Source of the DNA: Candidatus Aerophobota bacterium
GTDB taxonomy: Bacteria > Aerophobota > Aerophobia > Aerophobales > B3-G15
Assembly: GCA_030615365.1 (NCBI GenBank)
Contig: JAUWZM010000003.1
Span: 1 to 64,000, forward strand
Direction: 5' to 3'
DNA: 64,000 nucleotides
Part shown: positions 8,671 to 17,288 of the stretch, piece by piece
Numbering within the stretch: the first letter of the stretch is position 1
How the letters are laid out: each line of letters starts with the position of its first letter
Made by a program: the position numbers and the translations under genes
The notes under the pieces: model-generated
The model's input: only the letters and a program-made list of their open reading frames with translations
What the model was told of the DNA's origin: nothing
Databases searched by the model: none

Positions 8671-9862
8671 ATTGCCTGGCCATCAAGGGCATTTTGGTGA
8701 ATTTGGTGGAAAATTTGTCCCCGAGACATTGATGCCCGCCTTACAGGAACTTGATAGAACTTACCAGGAAGCTAAAAGAGATAAAAAAGGATTTCAAAAA
8801 GAACTTAACTGGTATCTTTCCTTCTATGCAGGAAGACCTACCCCTCTTTATCCTGCCCGTAGGTTAACAGGGTACCTGGGGGGAGCAAAGATCTACCTGA
8901 AAAGAGAAGATCTCGCACACACCGGCTCTCATAAGATCAATAACACTTTAGGGCAGGCGCTTCTGGCAAAAAAGATGGGAAAAAAGCGAATAATTGCTGA
9001 AACTGGAGCAGGTCAGCATGGTGTAGCCACAGCCACAGCTGCTAGCCTTTTTGGATTTCCCTGCCAGGTATATATGGGGGAGGAGGATATAAGAAGACAA
9101 AAAATTAACGTTTTCAGGATGAGGCTATTAGGAGCGAAGGTAATTCCGGTGAACTCGGGAAACAAAACTCTCAAAGATGCTATCAATGAAACAATCAGGG
9201 ATTGGGTTACCAATGTAAGCACTACTCACTATATTCTGGGATCAGTGGTAGGGCCCCATCCTTATCCTATGATAGTGAGAGACTTTCAGTCAGTCATCGG
9301 TAGAGAACTCAAACGACAGATCCTCACCCAGGAAAAAAGACTGCCTGACTTCTTAATTGCCTGTGTAGGGGGAGGAAGCAATTCCATCGGAATGTTCCAT
9401 CCTTTTTTAAAAGAAAATGTGAGATTAATTGGGGTAGAGGCGGGAGGCCTTGGTCTTTCTTCGTCTTATCACGGGGCAACGTTAGCCAAGGGCAGTATTG
9501 GAGTTTTGCACGGTAGTAAAAGTTTTCTTCTTCAGGACAAGGATGGACAGGTTCTTCCCACTCACTCCATAGCAGCAGGACTGGATTACCCGGGAGTAGG
9601 CCCCGAACACTCCTATTTAAAGCTCACAGGGAGAGTTAATTATACCACGGTTACTGACAGGGAAGCACTGAATGCTTTCAAACTGTTATCCCGGCTTGAG
9701 GGTATAATTCCCGCTCTGGAAAGCTCCCATGCTGTAGCCTATGCATGCAAGGTTGCTCCTTCTCTGGATAAAAAGAAACTATTAGTGATAAATCTCTCTG
9801 GCAGGGGAGATAAGGATGTGGAAGAAGTTGAAATGAGACTGCAAAATAAGGGAACAGTATGA
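8657..9862 (+). CDS. trpB: Tryptophan synthase beta subunit
   Basis: This PLP enzyme condenses indole with serine. Lys93 in HTGSHKINN is the Schiff-base lysine, followed by ETGAGQHG and the phosphate-binding GGGSNSIG loop. The 401-residue length and the HTGSHK motif fit the TrpB1 type that pairs with TrpA. Its start overlaps trpF by 14 bp and its stop overlaps trpA by 4 bp. Confidence 0.97.
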   Translation: MKYYRLPGHQGHFGEFGGKFVPETLMPALQELDRTYQEAKRDKKGFQKELNWYLSFYAGRPTPLYPARRLTGYLGGAKIYLKREDLAHTGSHKINNTLGQALLAKKMGKKRIIAETGAGQHGVATATAASLFGFPCQVYMGEEDIRRQKINVFRMRLLGAKVIPVNSGNKTLKDAINETIRDWVTNVSTTHYILGSVVGPHPYPMIVRDFQSVIGRELKRQILTQEKRLPDFLIACVGGGSNSIGMFHPFLKENVRLIGVEAGGLGLSSSYHGATLAKGSIGVLHGSKSFLLQDKDGQVLPTHSIAAGLDYPGVGPEHSYLKLTGRVNYTTVTDREALNAFKLLSRLEGIIPALESSHAVAYACKVAPSLDKKKLLVINLSGRGDKDVEEVEMRLQNKGTV

Positions 9863-10671
9863 ATCGTATAACTGAAACATTCGAAAAATTAAAAAAGAAA
9901 GGCGAGAAAGCCTTCATACCCTTCATCACCCTGGGGTATCCTGACTTAAGGATCTGTGAGGATTTAATTTTTGAGCTGGAAAAAGAAGGTGCAGACATTA
10001 TTGAGTTGGGTATTCCTTTCTCCGACCCTTTAGCTGATGGTCCGGTTATTCAAACTGCTTCTTACAAGTCTTTGGAAGGTGGAATTACCCTGAAGAAAGC
10101 TATTGAATTTGTAGAGAGGGTACGAAGGAAAACCTCTTTGCCTCTTATCTTTATGGGCTACTATAATCCTATCTTTAAGTTTGGAGAGAGAGAATTTATC
10201 AATCGAGTTTCAGAAGCTGGGCTTGATGGAGTAATTGTAGCTGATTTACCCCCTGAGGAAGCTAAAAATATACAGCGATATGCGAGGAGAAGGGACTTAG
10301 CTCTGATTTTTCTTCTTACCCCGGTAAGTTCTGATGACAGGATAAAACTTGTCTGTGATATGAGTGAAGGATTCGTGTACTGTGTATCCTACACTGGAGT
10401 AACAGGGAAAGAAGAGAGAGAGGAAAAGATGCTGGGATATTTTATAAAGAAGGTTCAATCCCACACCCATACACCTGTAGCCATAGGATTTGGTATTTCC
10501 TCTCCCTCCGAGGCAAGAAAATTATCCCACCTTGCTGATGGAGTTATAATTGGCTCAGCTATTATTCGCAGGATGATGGAGAATAAAGATAAGAAAAATA
10601 TGGTGGAAAAAGTAGGCGAGTTTGTCCGTTCTCTATCCCAGGCTATCAAAAGTGCTCACTTTCCATCTTAA
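9859..10671 (+). CDS. trpA: Tryptophan synthase alpha subunit
   Basis: This releases indole from indole-3-glycerol phosphate and channels it to TrpB. The 270-residue barrel shows [16 protein letters not shown], containing the catalytic Glu and Asp, and the phosphate loop GFGISSP. The ATG overlaps the trpB stop. It is the last gene of the trp operon. No clear terminator follows, only AT-rich DNA and a hairpin repeat. Confidence 0.96.
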   Translation: MNRITETFEKLKKKGEKAFIPFITLGYPDLRICEDLIFELEKEGADIIELGIPFSDPLADGPVIQTASYKSLEGGITLKKAIEFVERVRRKTSLPLIFMGYYNPIFKFGEREFINRVSEAGLDGVIVADLPPEEAKNIQRYARRRDLALIFLLTPVSSDDRIKLVCDMSEGFVYCVSYTGVTGKEEREEKMLGYFIKKVQSHTHTPVAIGFGISSPSEARKLSHLADGVIIGSAIIRRMMENKDKKNMVEKVGEFVRSLSQAIKSAHFPS

Positions 10672-10751
10672 CTTCAAAGCTCAATATTCTTACCCAATTT
10701 CTTGATAAAAAATAAACTCTTGTCTTTTACTGCCAATTGGGTATAATAAAC

Positions 10752-10892
10752 ATAAGCTGCAGTTTGCCGATTTATCGGCGTATTAAAACCGCCTGATGAA
10801 TCAGGCAACTACAACTTCGCCCAATGAATTTGGCAGCTACAACTACAATTAACAGAGGAATGAGGAAAGTTTTAGAAAAGCTAAACTGGCAC
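10752..10892. repeat. Degenerate hairpin repeat between trpA and galU
   Basis: The stretch contains GCCGAT-TT-ATCGGC, GCCTGAT-GA-ATCAGGC and a GCCCAAT-GA-ATT hairpin. It ends with GTTTTAGAAAAGCTAAACT, resembling the right end of the MITE-like family. No matching left end or target duplication was found, so it is probably a decayed copy. Confidence 0.5.
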
Positions 10893-10927
10893 TAATAAAC
10901 TTGAAGACAAGTTTACAGGAGGTAGCC

Positions 10928-11803
10928 ATGGGAGTGATAAAAAAGGTAGTTATTACTGCGGCCGGATTTGGCACTCGTTTCCTGCCCATTACGAAAGCTC
11001 AGCCCAAGGAAATGTTACCTATAATTGATAAACCAGCCGTTCAGTATATCGTTGAGGAAGCTGTTGCCTCAGGAATGGAAACTGTAATTATAGTTACCTC
11101 TCGGGGTGAAAGATCCCTGGAGGAATATTTTAATTTTAACTTCGAACTGGAAAGTCATCTAAAGAAAACTCAGAAAAAAGAACTCCTCTCTCAGGTTCAT
11201 TGTATCAGCAATCTCGCCAATTTTGTATATATTCACCAAAAAGGACCCTATGGAAATGGTACGCCAATTTTAAATGCCAGAGCAGTGGTAGGAAATGAAC
11301 CTTTTGCTGTATTGTGGGGAGACGACCTTTTAGTAAGTGATACTACACCAAGGCTACAGCAGCTAATAGAAACTTTTCAACAATACCAATCTCCCATATT
11401 AACTGCGTATCCAGTGGACAGGGAAGGAACAAAAAAATACGGAATTATAAAGGGGAAAAAAATTAACTCAAAGGTAATCCAGGTAGAGGAAATTATAGAA
11501 AAACCCGGACCCCGAAGAGCACCTTCCAGAATAGCTGCCATGGGAGGTTACATTTTAACTCCTGACATATTTGATGCGTTAGAAAAAACCCAACTCGGTA
11601 AAAACAACGAGCTCTGGTTAGTTGACGCTATCTTTAAGCTTTCTCAAAAAAGACCTATCTATGCCTGCCTGGTTGAGGGTAAACATTACGATATAGGATC
11701 GAAAATCGGCTGGTTAAAGACAAATATTGAATTTGGGTTAAAACATCCTCAGATAAAAGAGGAGTTAAAAAAATACCTAAAGGTAATAGGTAAGTTTTCC
11801 TAA
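10928..11803 (+). CDS. galU: UTP-glucose-1-phosphate uridylyltransferase
   Basis: This makes UDP-glucose for surface polysaccharides. The nucleotide-binding N-terminus GFGTRFLPITKAQPKEMLP and the later EEIIEKPGP segment are diagnostic. A TTG lies upstream in frame at 10901, but AGGAGG at 10917-10922 sits 5 bases before the ATG at 10928, so that ATG is chosen, giving 291 residues. The last six codons (VIGKFS) and the stop lie in the left end of an inserted inverted-repeat element. Before insertion the frame would have ended at 11972-11974, overlapping the next gene. Confidence 0.93.
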   Translation: MGVIKKVVITAAGFGTRFLPITKAQPKEMLPIIDKPAVQYIVEEAVASGMETVIIVTSRGERSLEEYFNFNFELESHLKKTQKKELLSQVHCISNLANFVYIHQKGPYGNGTPILNARAVVGNEPFAVLWGDDLLVSDTTPRLQQLIETFQQYQSPILTAYPVDREGTKKYGIIKGKKINSKVIQVEEIIEKPGPRRAPSRIAAMGGYILTPDIFDALEKTQLGKNNELWLVDAIFKLSQKRPIYACLVEGKHYDIGSKIGWLKTNIEFGLKHPQIKEELKKYLKVIGKFS

Positions 11804-11942
11804 AAGCTAACAATGTAGTGCAGACCTTCAGGTCTGCCTAAATTCATCAGGCCTAAAGGCCTGAACTACATTTGAGGGATAAAGACGAGGTTGGCTATCC
11901 GCAGGGATTTGCCAAAATCCTTTTTGAAAACTAAACTATTAC
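11783..11942. repeat. MITE-like element that terminates galU
   Basis: Left end GTAATAGGTAAGTTTTCC; right end on the opposite strand GTAATAGTTTAGTTTTC. The flanks are a perfect 8-bp direct repeat, ACCTAAAG, at 11775-11782 and 11943-11950. The 160-bp interior has two hairpins of the GCAGACC..GGTCTGC and AGGCCT..AGGCCT types. This is the best-defined copy of the family in the window. Confidence 0.88.
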
Positions 11943-11966
11943 ACCTAAAGAGAACAGAGAATACCA

Positions 11967-13304
11967 ATGCCTAAAAAAACATTAAAAGAGCTGAGAAAGG
12001 ACAGTATGAAAATCTTCTATGCTGGTCTGAGTGCAGCAGATTCTTTTAAAGCGGTAAACAAATTTGTCCACAGGAAAGGGAACTTGCTTGAGATAGGCAA
12101 GGACTCCTATTTTTTAGATGACTTTAAACATATTTATATAGTAGGAGCAGGTAAGGCCAGTGCCCACATGGGTAAAGCCATGGAGGTCATCTTAAAGAAT
12201 AGGCTGAAAAAAGGATTTATTACTGTAAAGTATGGGTATGGAGAAAAACTAAAAAAAATAAAAATAAATCAAGCCGGCCATCCTATTCCAGACGAATCTG
12301 GAGTAAAGGGAGCAACAGAAATTATACGTTTGCTCCAAACCGCTGGAAAAGATGACCTGGTAATCTGTCTCATCTCAGGAGGAGGTTCAGCTCTTCTCCC
12401 TCTACCAGCAAAAGGGATAACTCTTCAAGAGAAGCAGCACACAACTCAGCTCCTTTTAAAATGTGGAGCCTGCATTGAAGAGATTAATACTTTGAGAAAG
12501 CATCTTTCCCGGATTAAAGGAGGGTGGTTAGCTAAAATAGCTTTTCCTGCTCAACTTATCAGCCTGATATTGTCCGATGTCATAGGAGATCCTTTAACCG
12601 CAATTGCCTCAGGACCAACTGTACCTGATACAACTACCTATGAGGAGTGCTGGAACATAGTGAGAAAATATAACCTAAAAGATAAGCTCCCCCCCTCAGT
12701 TCTTAATCATCTGGATAAAGGAAGAAAAGGAGAGATTCCCGAGACTCCCAAGGAAGGAAATCCAGTTTTTAAAAAGGTGAAAAATATAATTATAGGGAGT
12801 AACAATTTAGCTATTAAGGCAGCCCGAATCCAGGCTAAAAAATTAGGTTATCATACCCTTGTTCTATCATCTTTTATAGAGGGAGAAACAAGAGAAGTAG
12901 CCAAAGTGCATACAGCTATAGCCAAAGAAATACTCGCAACGGGAAATCCTGTTCCTGCCCCAGCTTGTGTACTTTCAGGAGGAGAAACTACCGTAACTAT
13001 TAAAGGAAAAGGAATGGGAGGAAGAAATCAGGAATTTGCCCTGGCGGCTGGGATAGAAATTAAAGGAATGGAGAATGTGGTAATTTTAAGTGCAGGCACC
13101 GATGGCAGTGATGGGCCAACTGATGCTGCTGGAGCAATTGTAGATGGAGCAACTCTATTAAAAGCAGAAAAAATTGGGATAAATGCCCAGGAATACCTTG
13201 AAGATAACAACTCCTATCACTTTTTCCAGAAAATAAAAGACCTTTTTATAACCGGACCCACCAGTACCAATGTTATGGACCTATACCTTATCCTGATTGG
13301 TTAA
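11967..13304 (+). CDS. gckA: Glycerate 2-kinase (MOFRL family)
   Basis: Members of this family phosphorylate glycerate to 2-phosphoglycerate. The N-terminal DUF4147 domain includes VGAGKASAHMG and CLISGGGSALLPLP. The C-terminal MOFRL domain has CVLSGGETTVT and LSAGTDGSDGPTDAAGA, ending with the usual TGPTSTNVMDL. The 445-residue length is typical. It lies directly after galU and was probably coupled to it before the 160-bp element inserted. The ATG at 11967 follows a poor ribosome-binding site, as expected for a coupled start. The symbol could equally be garK or ttuD. Confidence 0.88.
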   Translation: MPKKTLKELRKDSMKIFYAGLSAADSFKAVNKFVHRKGNLLEIGKDSYFLDDFKHIYIVGAGKASAHMGKAMEVILKNRLKKGFITVKYGYGEKLKKIKINQAGHPIPDESGVKGATEIIRLLQTAGKDDLVICLISGGGSALLPLPAKGITLQEKQHTTQLLLKCGACIEEINTLRKHLSRIKGGWLAKIAFPAQLISLILSDVIGDPLTAIASGPTVPDTTTYEECWNIVRKYNLKDKLPPSVLNHLDKGRKGEIPETPKEGNPVFKKVKNIIIGSNNLAIKAARIQAKKLGYHTLVLSSFIEGETREVAKVHTAIAKEILATGNPVPAPACVLSGGETTVTIKGKGMGGRNQEFALAAGIEIKGMENVVILSAGTDGSDGPTDAAGAIVDGATLLKAEKIGINAQEYLEDNNSYHFFQKIKDLFITGPTSTNVMDLYLILIG

Positions 13305-13346
13305 AACCAAAGATAAAGAGTTTGGTAATAGTCAAATGACTAATAG

Positions 13347-13564
13347 GAGAGCTCTGAAAAATCCTTTTTCTTTTTGCTGCTCGGCGAGGTGTTTCCATAA
13401 GGCAGCGGCGATCAAGGCGGGTCTATGCGTTCAAACTCTTAGTTATCCTGTAACCTGATACATCGCCCATAAGAGCTACAGTATGAAGATAAGAGTAGAA
13501 CTTAGCCGCAGGCGCCCGGAAAGCACCGAGCAAAGAGCAGCCTCAGACTTTTTTCAGAGCTCTC
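13347..13564 (+). ncRNA. Candidate structured RNA, about 218 nt, unknown class
   Basis: A perfect 15-bp stem joins 13347-13361 with 13550-13564 and encloses nested helices: 13376-13382 with 13535-13541; 13388-13396 with 13518-13527 (one bulge); 13401-13403 with 13514-13516; 13405-13409 with 13505-13509; and 13436-13441 with 13470-13475. An alternative 6-bp helix, 13379-13384 with 13526-13531, competes with the second. The segment is more GC-rich than its surroundings and has no credible frame. Signatures of RNase P RNA, tmRNA and SRP RNA are absent. A 6S-like long hairpin is possible. The orientation is assumed from the flanking genes. It fills most of the 373-bp gap. Confidence 0.55.
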
Positions 13565-13677
13565 AATAAGAAGCCTGTAGAACTTGTAAAATAGCTTGGC
13601 AAGGCTTAGGAATGTACTGTGGAATATGGCAGGATCGTTGAGTAACTCTATCATCTCGAGGGGAGGAGGAGAAAGTA

Positions 13678-14769
13678 ATGAGCAAAAACTTAATTGACAC
13701 TTTCTTTACGATGGTCCAAATAAATAGTGAATCAGGAGAGGAAAAAGAATTCATTGCCTACCTCAAAGACCTTTTCACAAAGGAGCTTAAAGCAACGTGC
13801 ACCACTGATAATTACGGTAACCTCATAGCAAAGATCCCTGCCAAAAATACTACTCGCACAGAATCTGTTCTCTTTGGCGCTCATGCCGATACAGTGAAAC
13901 CAGGCAAAAACATCGAACCTATCTTAAAAGATGGGATAATTCACTCTAAAGGAGAGACCATTTTAGGTGCAGATGATAAGGCAGGTATCGCGGAGCTCTT
14001 CGAAGCAATCAGAACAGCTGAGCAATATCCCCCTTTGGAAATCGTGATTTCAAGAGAAGAAGAGATCGGACTCAAAGGCTCTAAAAATACTGATGCTTCC
14101 CTACTTAAGTCAAAGATTGGGTTTTTGATCGATATGGATGCCCTGGAGAATATTGTCATTGGTGGACCATCTTATATGAGTATTAATGTAGATATTACAG
14201 GGAGGGCAGCTCATGCCGGGATGGAACCAGAGAAAGGTATATCATCAATCAAAGCTGCCTCACATGCAATTTCAATGTTGAGGGAAGGTTGGATCGATGA
14301 GGAAACAACTGTAAATGTTGGGATTATCAAAGGTGGCCAGGTACTCAATGCTGTTCCAGAGAAAACAAATGTCAAAATCGAATGTCGAAGCCAATCCCAT
14401 GAGAAGTGTATTCACCAGAGCAACTTAATTAAAAAAGTATTCCTCACCGCGGCTAAGGCTATGGGAGCTCAAACAAAGGTTAAAATGGAACTGAACATGA
14501 AAGCTTCCCCCATTTCAGAAGATGCCGAAGTGGTGGGGGTTGTCAAGAGGGCAGTGAGGAGTGTAGGCTTAAAACCAAATGTGCGGATTATCTGTGGTGG
14601 AACTGATGCTTCCAGCTATAATGAGAAAGGCATTGAGACAGTAGTTATAGGAATGGGAGCCAAAGCGGGACACACGAAAGAAGAGAACATAGCTGTAGCA
14701 GATATGGAGAAAGCAGTAGATATAATTAAGCACATTTTCAAGGAATTAAGCGAGAAGGGGCAGGAATGA
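13678..14769 (+). CDS. M20-family peptidase (peptidase T-like)
   Basis: A zinc aminopeptidase-type hydrolase of 363 residues. Metal ligands and catalytic residues are visible in GAHADTVKPG, GADDKAGIAELFEA, REEEIGLKGSK (with the catalytic Glu), MDALE and the final GHTKEE. The dimerisation domain lies about residues 175-275. The closest relatives are PepT-like proteins that act on small peptides in the cytoplasm, but the exact substrate cannot be read from sequence. A strong GAGGGGAGGAGGAG site precedes the ATG. It stands downstream of the possible structured RNA. Confidence 0.88.
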   Translation: MSKNLIDTFFTMVQINSESGEEKEFIAYLKDLFTKELKATCTTDNYGNLIAKIPAKNTTRTESVLFGAHADTVKPGKNIEPILKDGIIHSKGETILGADDKAGIAELFEAIRTAEQYPPLEIVISREEEIGLKGSKNTDASLLKSKIGFLIDMDALENIVIGGPSYMSINVDITGRAAHAGMEPEKGISSIKAASHAISMLREGWIDEETTVNVGIIKGGQVLNAVPEKTNVKIECRSQSHEKCIHQSNLIKKVFLTAAKAMGAQTKVKMELNMKASPISEDAEVVGVVKRAVRSVGLKPNVRIICGGTDASSYNEKGIETVVIGMGAKAGHTKEENIAVADMEKAVDIIKHIFKELSEKGQE

Positions 14770-14820
14770 GAATCTCTGAGGCAATTATAAGATGAATATG
14801 GTTGAATTAAAATATTTCAA

Positions 14821-15003
14821 GTTACTATTCAGCCACCAAGACACGAAGACACCAAGCAAACCCCGGTCTTAAAATTTTAGCGTATTCTGTGTTTTCTGTG
14901 GTTAATCTCTTTAGCAATGAATTCTTCTCTTTCCGATGGAGGTTTAAAATTCATATCACTTCTTTGTGCCTTGGTGACTTAGTGGTCTGAGCTGTTACTA
15001 TTC
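14821..15003. repeat. Inverted-repeat element bounded by a 10-bp direct repeat
   Basis: The ends read inward as AGCCACCAAGACACGAAG and, on the opposite strand, AGCTCAGACCACTAAGTC. They are flanked by GTTACTATTC at 14821-14830 and again at 14994-15003. The interior matches the element at about 20996-21162 closely. It contains no frame. Confidence 0.7.
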
Positions 15004-15024
15004 TAAAAAGGAAGAAGAAAAAGT

Positions 15025-15804
15025 ATGTCTGTAAAATTAATAGCCTGTGATTTGGACAATACTCTCACTGAGAATTCTTTTATCTTACCTGAAACAAAAG
15101 ATTTTTTGCAAGAAATAGTGAGCAGGGGAATTAAATTTGCGATAAACTCAGGGAGATGTTTAAAAACTTTAAGAGAGATTCTCCTTAAAAGCAAAATATA
15201 CCCTTCTTCAGGATTCCCTCAGATTATAATTTCCGGGCAAGGGGTAAACATCCATTATCTTGAAGGTGAGGATTACATAGCTGATGAGAAATGGAATGCA
15301 AAAAGAGAAAAAGAACTAAAGCTAATGCAGGAAGAGATAGGATGGGAGGGAATAAGATGGGGAAAGCTAATAAAGAAAATAGGGCTTTTCCCTCGGGAGA
15401 AAAAAATCTCTTATGGATCGTTTACTATGAGATTTGATGAAAAAAAAGAGGCAAAACTGGCAAGAGATATCCTTATCTGCAAAAATCACTTAAAATATGT
15501 CACTTTCCTAAGAAATACAAACTATCTCACCACATCCTTATCCACTGCTTTAAAAGGGAGGTCTCTGGTAAGGGTCACTCAGCACTTTCACATTCCCCCA
15601 TCTCAAGTTTTAGCTATAGGAGATTCTCAAAATGATGAGGATATGCTTGATGGAAAATTTGGATTCCTCACCGCTGCTCCCTCTAATGCTGATGAGGAAA
15701 TAAAAGAGATGATAGACAAAAATGGAGGATACATTGCCCTGCATCCGATAGAAAAGGGAACAGTGGAGGCAATAAACTCATTCCTCCTGAAAAATCAAAG
15801 GTAA
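15025..15804 (+). CDS. HAD-superfamily phosphatase (Cof / class IIB type)
   Basis: The 259-residue protein has HAD motif I as CDLDNTLTEN near the N-terminus, motif II as INSGR and motif IV as GDSQNDEDML. A cap of class IIB type lies between motifs II and III. Such enzymes dephosphorylate sugar phosphates, and the substrate here is unknown. The 3' end overlaps the convergent nadE gene by 27 bp, so no terminator separates them. An inverted-repeat element lies just upstream. Confidence 0.85.
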   Translation: MSVKLIACDLDNTLTENSFILPETKDFLQEIVSRGIKFAINSGRCLKTLREILLKSKIYPSSGFPQIIISGQGVNIHYLEGEDYIADEKWNAKREKELKLMQEEIGWEGIRWGKLIKKIGLFPREKKISYGSFTMRFDEKKEAKLARDILICKNHLKYVTFLRNTNYLTTSLSTALKGRSLVRVTQHFHIPPSQVLAIGDSQNDEDMLDGKFGFLTAAPSNADEEIKEMIDKNGGYIALHPIEKGTVEAINSFLLKNQR

Positions 15805-16500
15805 AGATCTCTTATGTTGAGAATTTTTTATAAGTTTTTCCACTCTTTCTAATTTTTTTAAAGAAAGTCCAGTTTCTTTGTGAGATTCTATAACCTCAAT
15901 AGCCTTATCTAACTCCTCATAGGTAAGACCAAGCTCTCCCTCATCGGTTTGTTCTTTCCACAAACCAGCACTGGGAACTCTTTTTCGTATTTCACTGGGA
16001 ATCCCTAAATCTTCAGCTAATTCTCTCACCTGCGTTTTCAAGAGGCCTCCCAGGGGAAGAATATCAACCCCGCCATCCCCGTATTTAGTAAAGTAACCTA
16101 CCATAAGCTCACTTTTATTACCAGTACCAACTACTAAGTAATTTAAATTGTTTGCAAAATAATAAAGAGTAATCATTCGAAGCCTGGGCTTTAAATTAGC
16201 CAAGCTCATCTTTCCTCCTATGGGAAGAACTTCTAAAAAGGTATCGTAAATTGAATCTAAAACTATCCTCCGGGTCTTTATATCAAACTTCTTCGCTACC
16301 CTGCAAGCGTACTCCTCATCAATGGGATCACTATGACAGGGCATTAACAGACCCATTACCCTTTCTCCCAAAGCCTTTTTTGCCAAACAAGCTACCACTG
16401 AAGAATCAAGTCCGCCACTTAATCCTAATACTGCTCCCCTGGTCCTGGTTTGCTCGACCTTTTCCCTTATCCAATCAACAATTACCTCGGTACGTTTCAT
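15778..16500 (-). CDS. nadE: NH3-dependent NAD+ synthetase
   Basis: This amidates nicotinic acid adenine dinucleotide to NAD+, the last step of NAD synthesis. The ATP pyrophosphatase P-loop LGLSGGLDSSV is present, followed by GTGNKSELMVGYFTKYGDGG, the family signature. There is no glutaminase domain, so free ammonia is the donor. The frame could begin at TTG 16503, but AAAGGA lies 7 bases before the ATG at 16500, which is chosen (240 residues). It follows the HIT gene by 11 bp. Confidence 0.94.
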   Translation of the reverse strand: MKRTEVIVDWIREKVEQTRTRGAVLGLSGGLDSSVVACLAKKALGERVMGLLMPCHSDPIDEEYACRVAKKFDIKTRRIVLDSIYDTFLEVLPIGGKMSLANLKPRLRMITLYYFANNLNYLVVGTGNKSELMVGYFTKYGDGGVDILPLGGLLKTQVRELAEDLGIPSEIRKRVPSAGLWKEQTDEGELGLTYEELDKAIEVIESHKETGLSLKKLERVEKLIKNSQHKRSLPLIFQEE

Positions 16501-16511
16501 CAAAATATCCT

Positions 16512-16997
16512 TTACTTCCAGCTAATTTTCTCTTTTAACTTATGGTAAGTTTCACTGAGGGCCTCTGAAATCACCTTAGTTCCAGAAAGAGATAACATAA
16601 AGTTAGAATCTCCCACCCAACGAGGAACTATATGTAAATGTAGATGATCAGCTATCCCAGCTCCACCTGCTTTCCCCAAATTCATTCCAATGTTGAACCC
16701 TTCGGGATGCATCACTTCTTTAATTACCTTAACCATTTTAGAAAGAACATCCATTATCTCTCCTATCTCCTCCTTCCTCAACTTCTCCACGGAGGCGATA
16801 TGACGATAGGGAGCTATCATTAAGTGCCCATTGTTATAAGGGTAAATATTAAGCATGACCATGCAGTGTCTGCCTCGAAAAAGGATATAGTTTTCCTTAT
16901 CTTTTCTTTCTTTGGACTTCTCACAAAATAAACATCCCTCTTGCCTGCAAATACCAGCAATATATTTACCCCGCCAGGGAGCCCATAACCTTTGCAT
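16512..16997 (-). CDS. HIT-family nucleotide hydrolase / phosphorylase
   Basis: The 161-residue protein carries the histidine triad HLHLHIVPRW near residue 120 and an N-terminal WAPWRGKYI segment typical of Ap4A-active HIT proteins. CLFC may contribute to a zinc site. The likely role is hydrolysis or phosphorolysis of dinucleoside polyphosphates or nucleoside phosphoramidates. It is cotranscribed with nadE and diverges from dnaA. Confidence 0.88.
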   Translation of the reverse strand: MQRLWAPWRGKYIAGICRQEGCLFCEKSKERKDKENYILFRGRHCMVMLNIYPYNNGHLMIAPYRHIASVEKLRKEEIGEIMDVLSKMVKVIKEVMHPEGFNIGMNLGKAGGAGIADHLHLHIVPRWVGDSNFMLSLSGTKVISEALSETYHKLKEKISWK

Positions 16998-17072
16998 AGA
17001 TTACCTCTCTTTAATCCACCCGTGCAGTGAATAGTTAGATTTATCTTAGATAATTTGACCATTTTGTCAATC

Positions 17073-17100
17073 TTGACAGGCTCATTTTACCTTGTAAAAT
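17073..17100 (+). promoter_or_regulatory. Possible dnaA promoter
   Basis: TTGACA at 17073-17078, a 16-base spacer and TAAAAT at 17095-17100 lie about 190 bp before the dnaA start. A second TTGACA at 17162 lacks a good -10 element. Confidence 0.45.
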
Positions 17101-17131
17101 TAAAAAGGTTAAATTTTATAGAGAAATTTTC

Positions 17132-17248
17132 TGTGCATAACTCATAGAATTGTTATTTGATTTGACAAAAAGAGCGAAGGTTAAAAAAGTAAAAATGCAG
17201 CTTTAGTTAATTTTCAAGCATTTCAGACTTATCCACAGGTGTGGATAA
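17132..17248. promoter_or_regulatory. DnaA boxes upstream of dnaA, including a palindromic pair
   Basis: A perfect TTATCCACA at 17229-17237 and its reverse complement at 17240-17248 are the core of a palindrome with 12-bp arms and a 4-base centre. A one-mismatch box, read as TTATGCACA on the minus strand, lies at 17132-17140. The palindrome ends 40 bp before the chosen dnaA start, a position suited to autorepression. Confidence 0.75.
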
Positions 17249-17288
17249 GTCTGTGACTAACTCTTTACAAGGATTAAAAGGAAAATTT

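Noticed and set aside
13347..13564. RNase P RNA, tmRNA or SRP RNA
   Set aside because: The conserved GAAAGTCCGG-type, tag-peptide and GGAAGGAAGCAGC-type signatures were not found. Only a structured RNA of unknown class is claimed.
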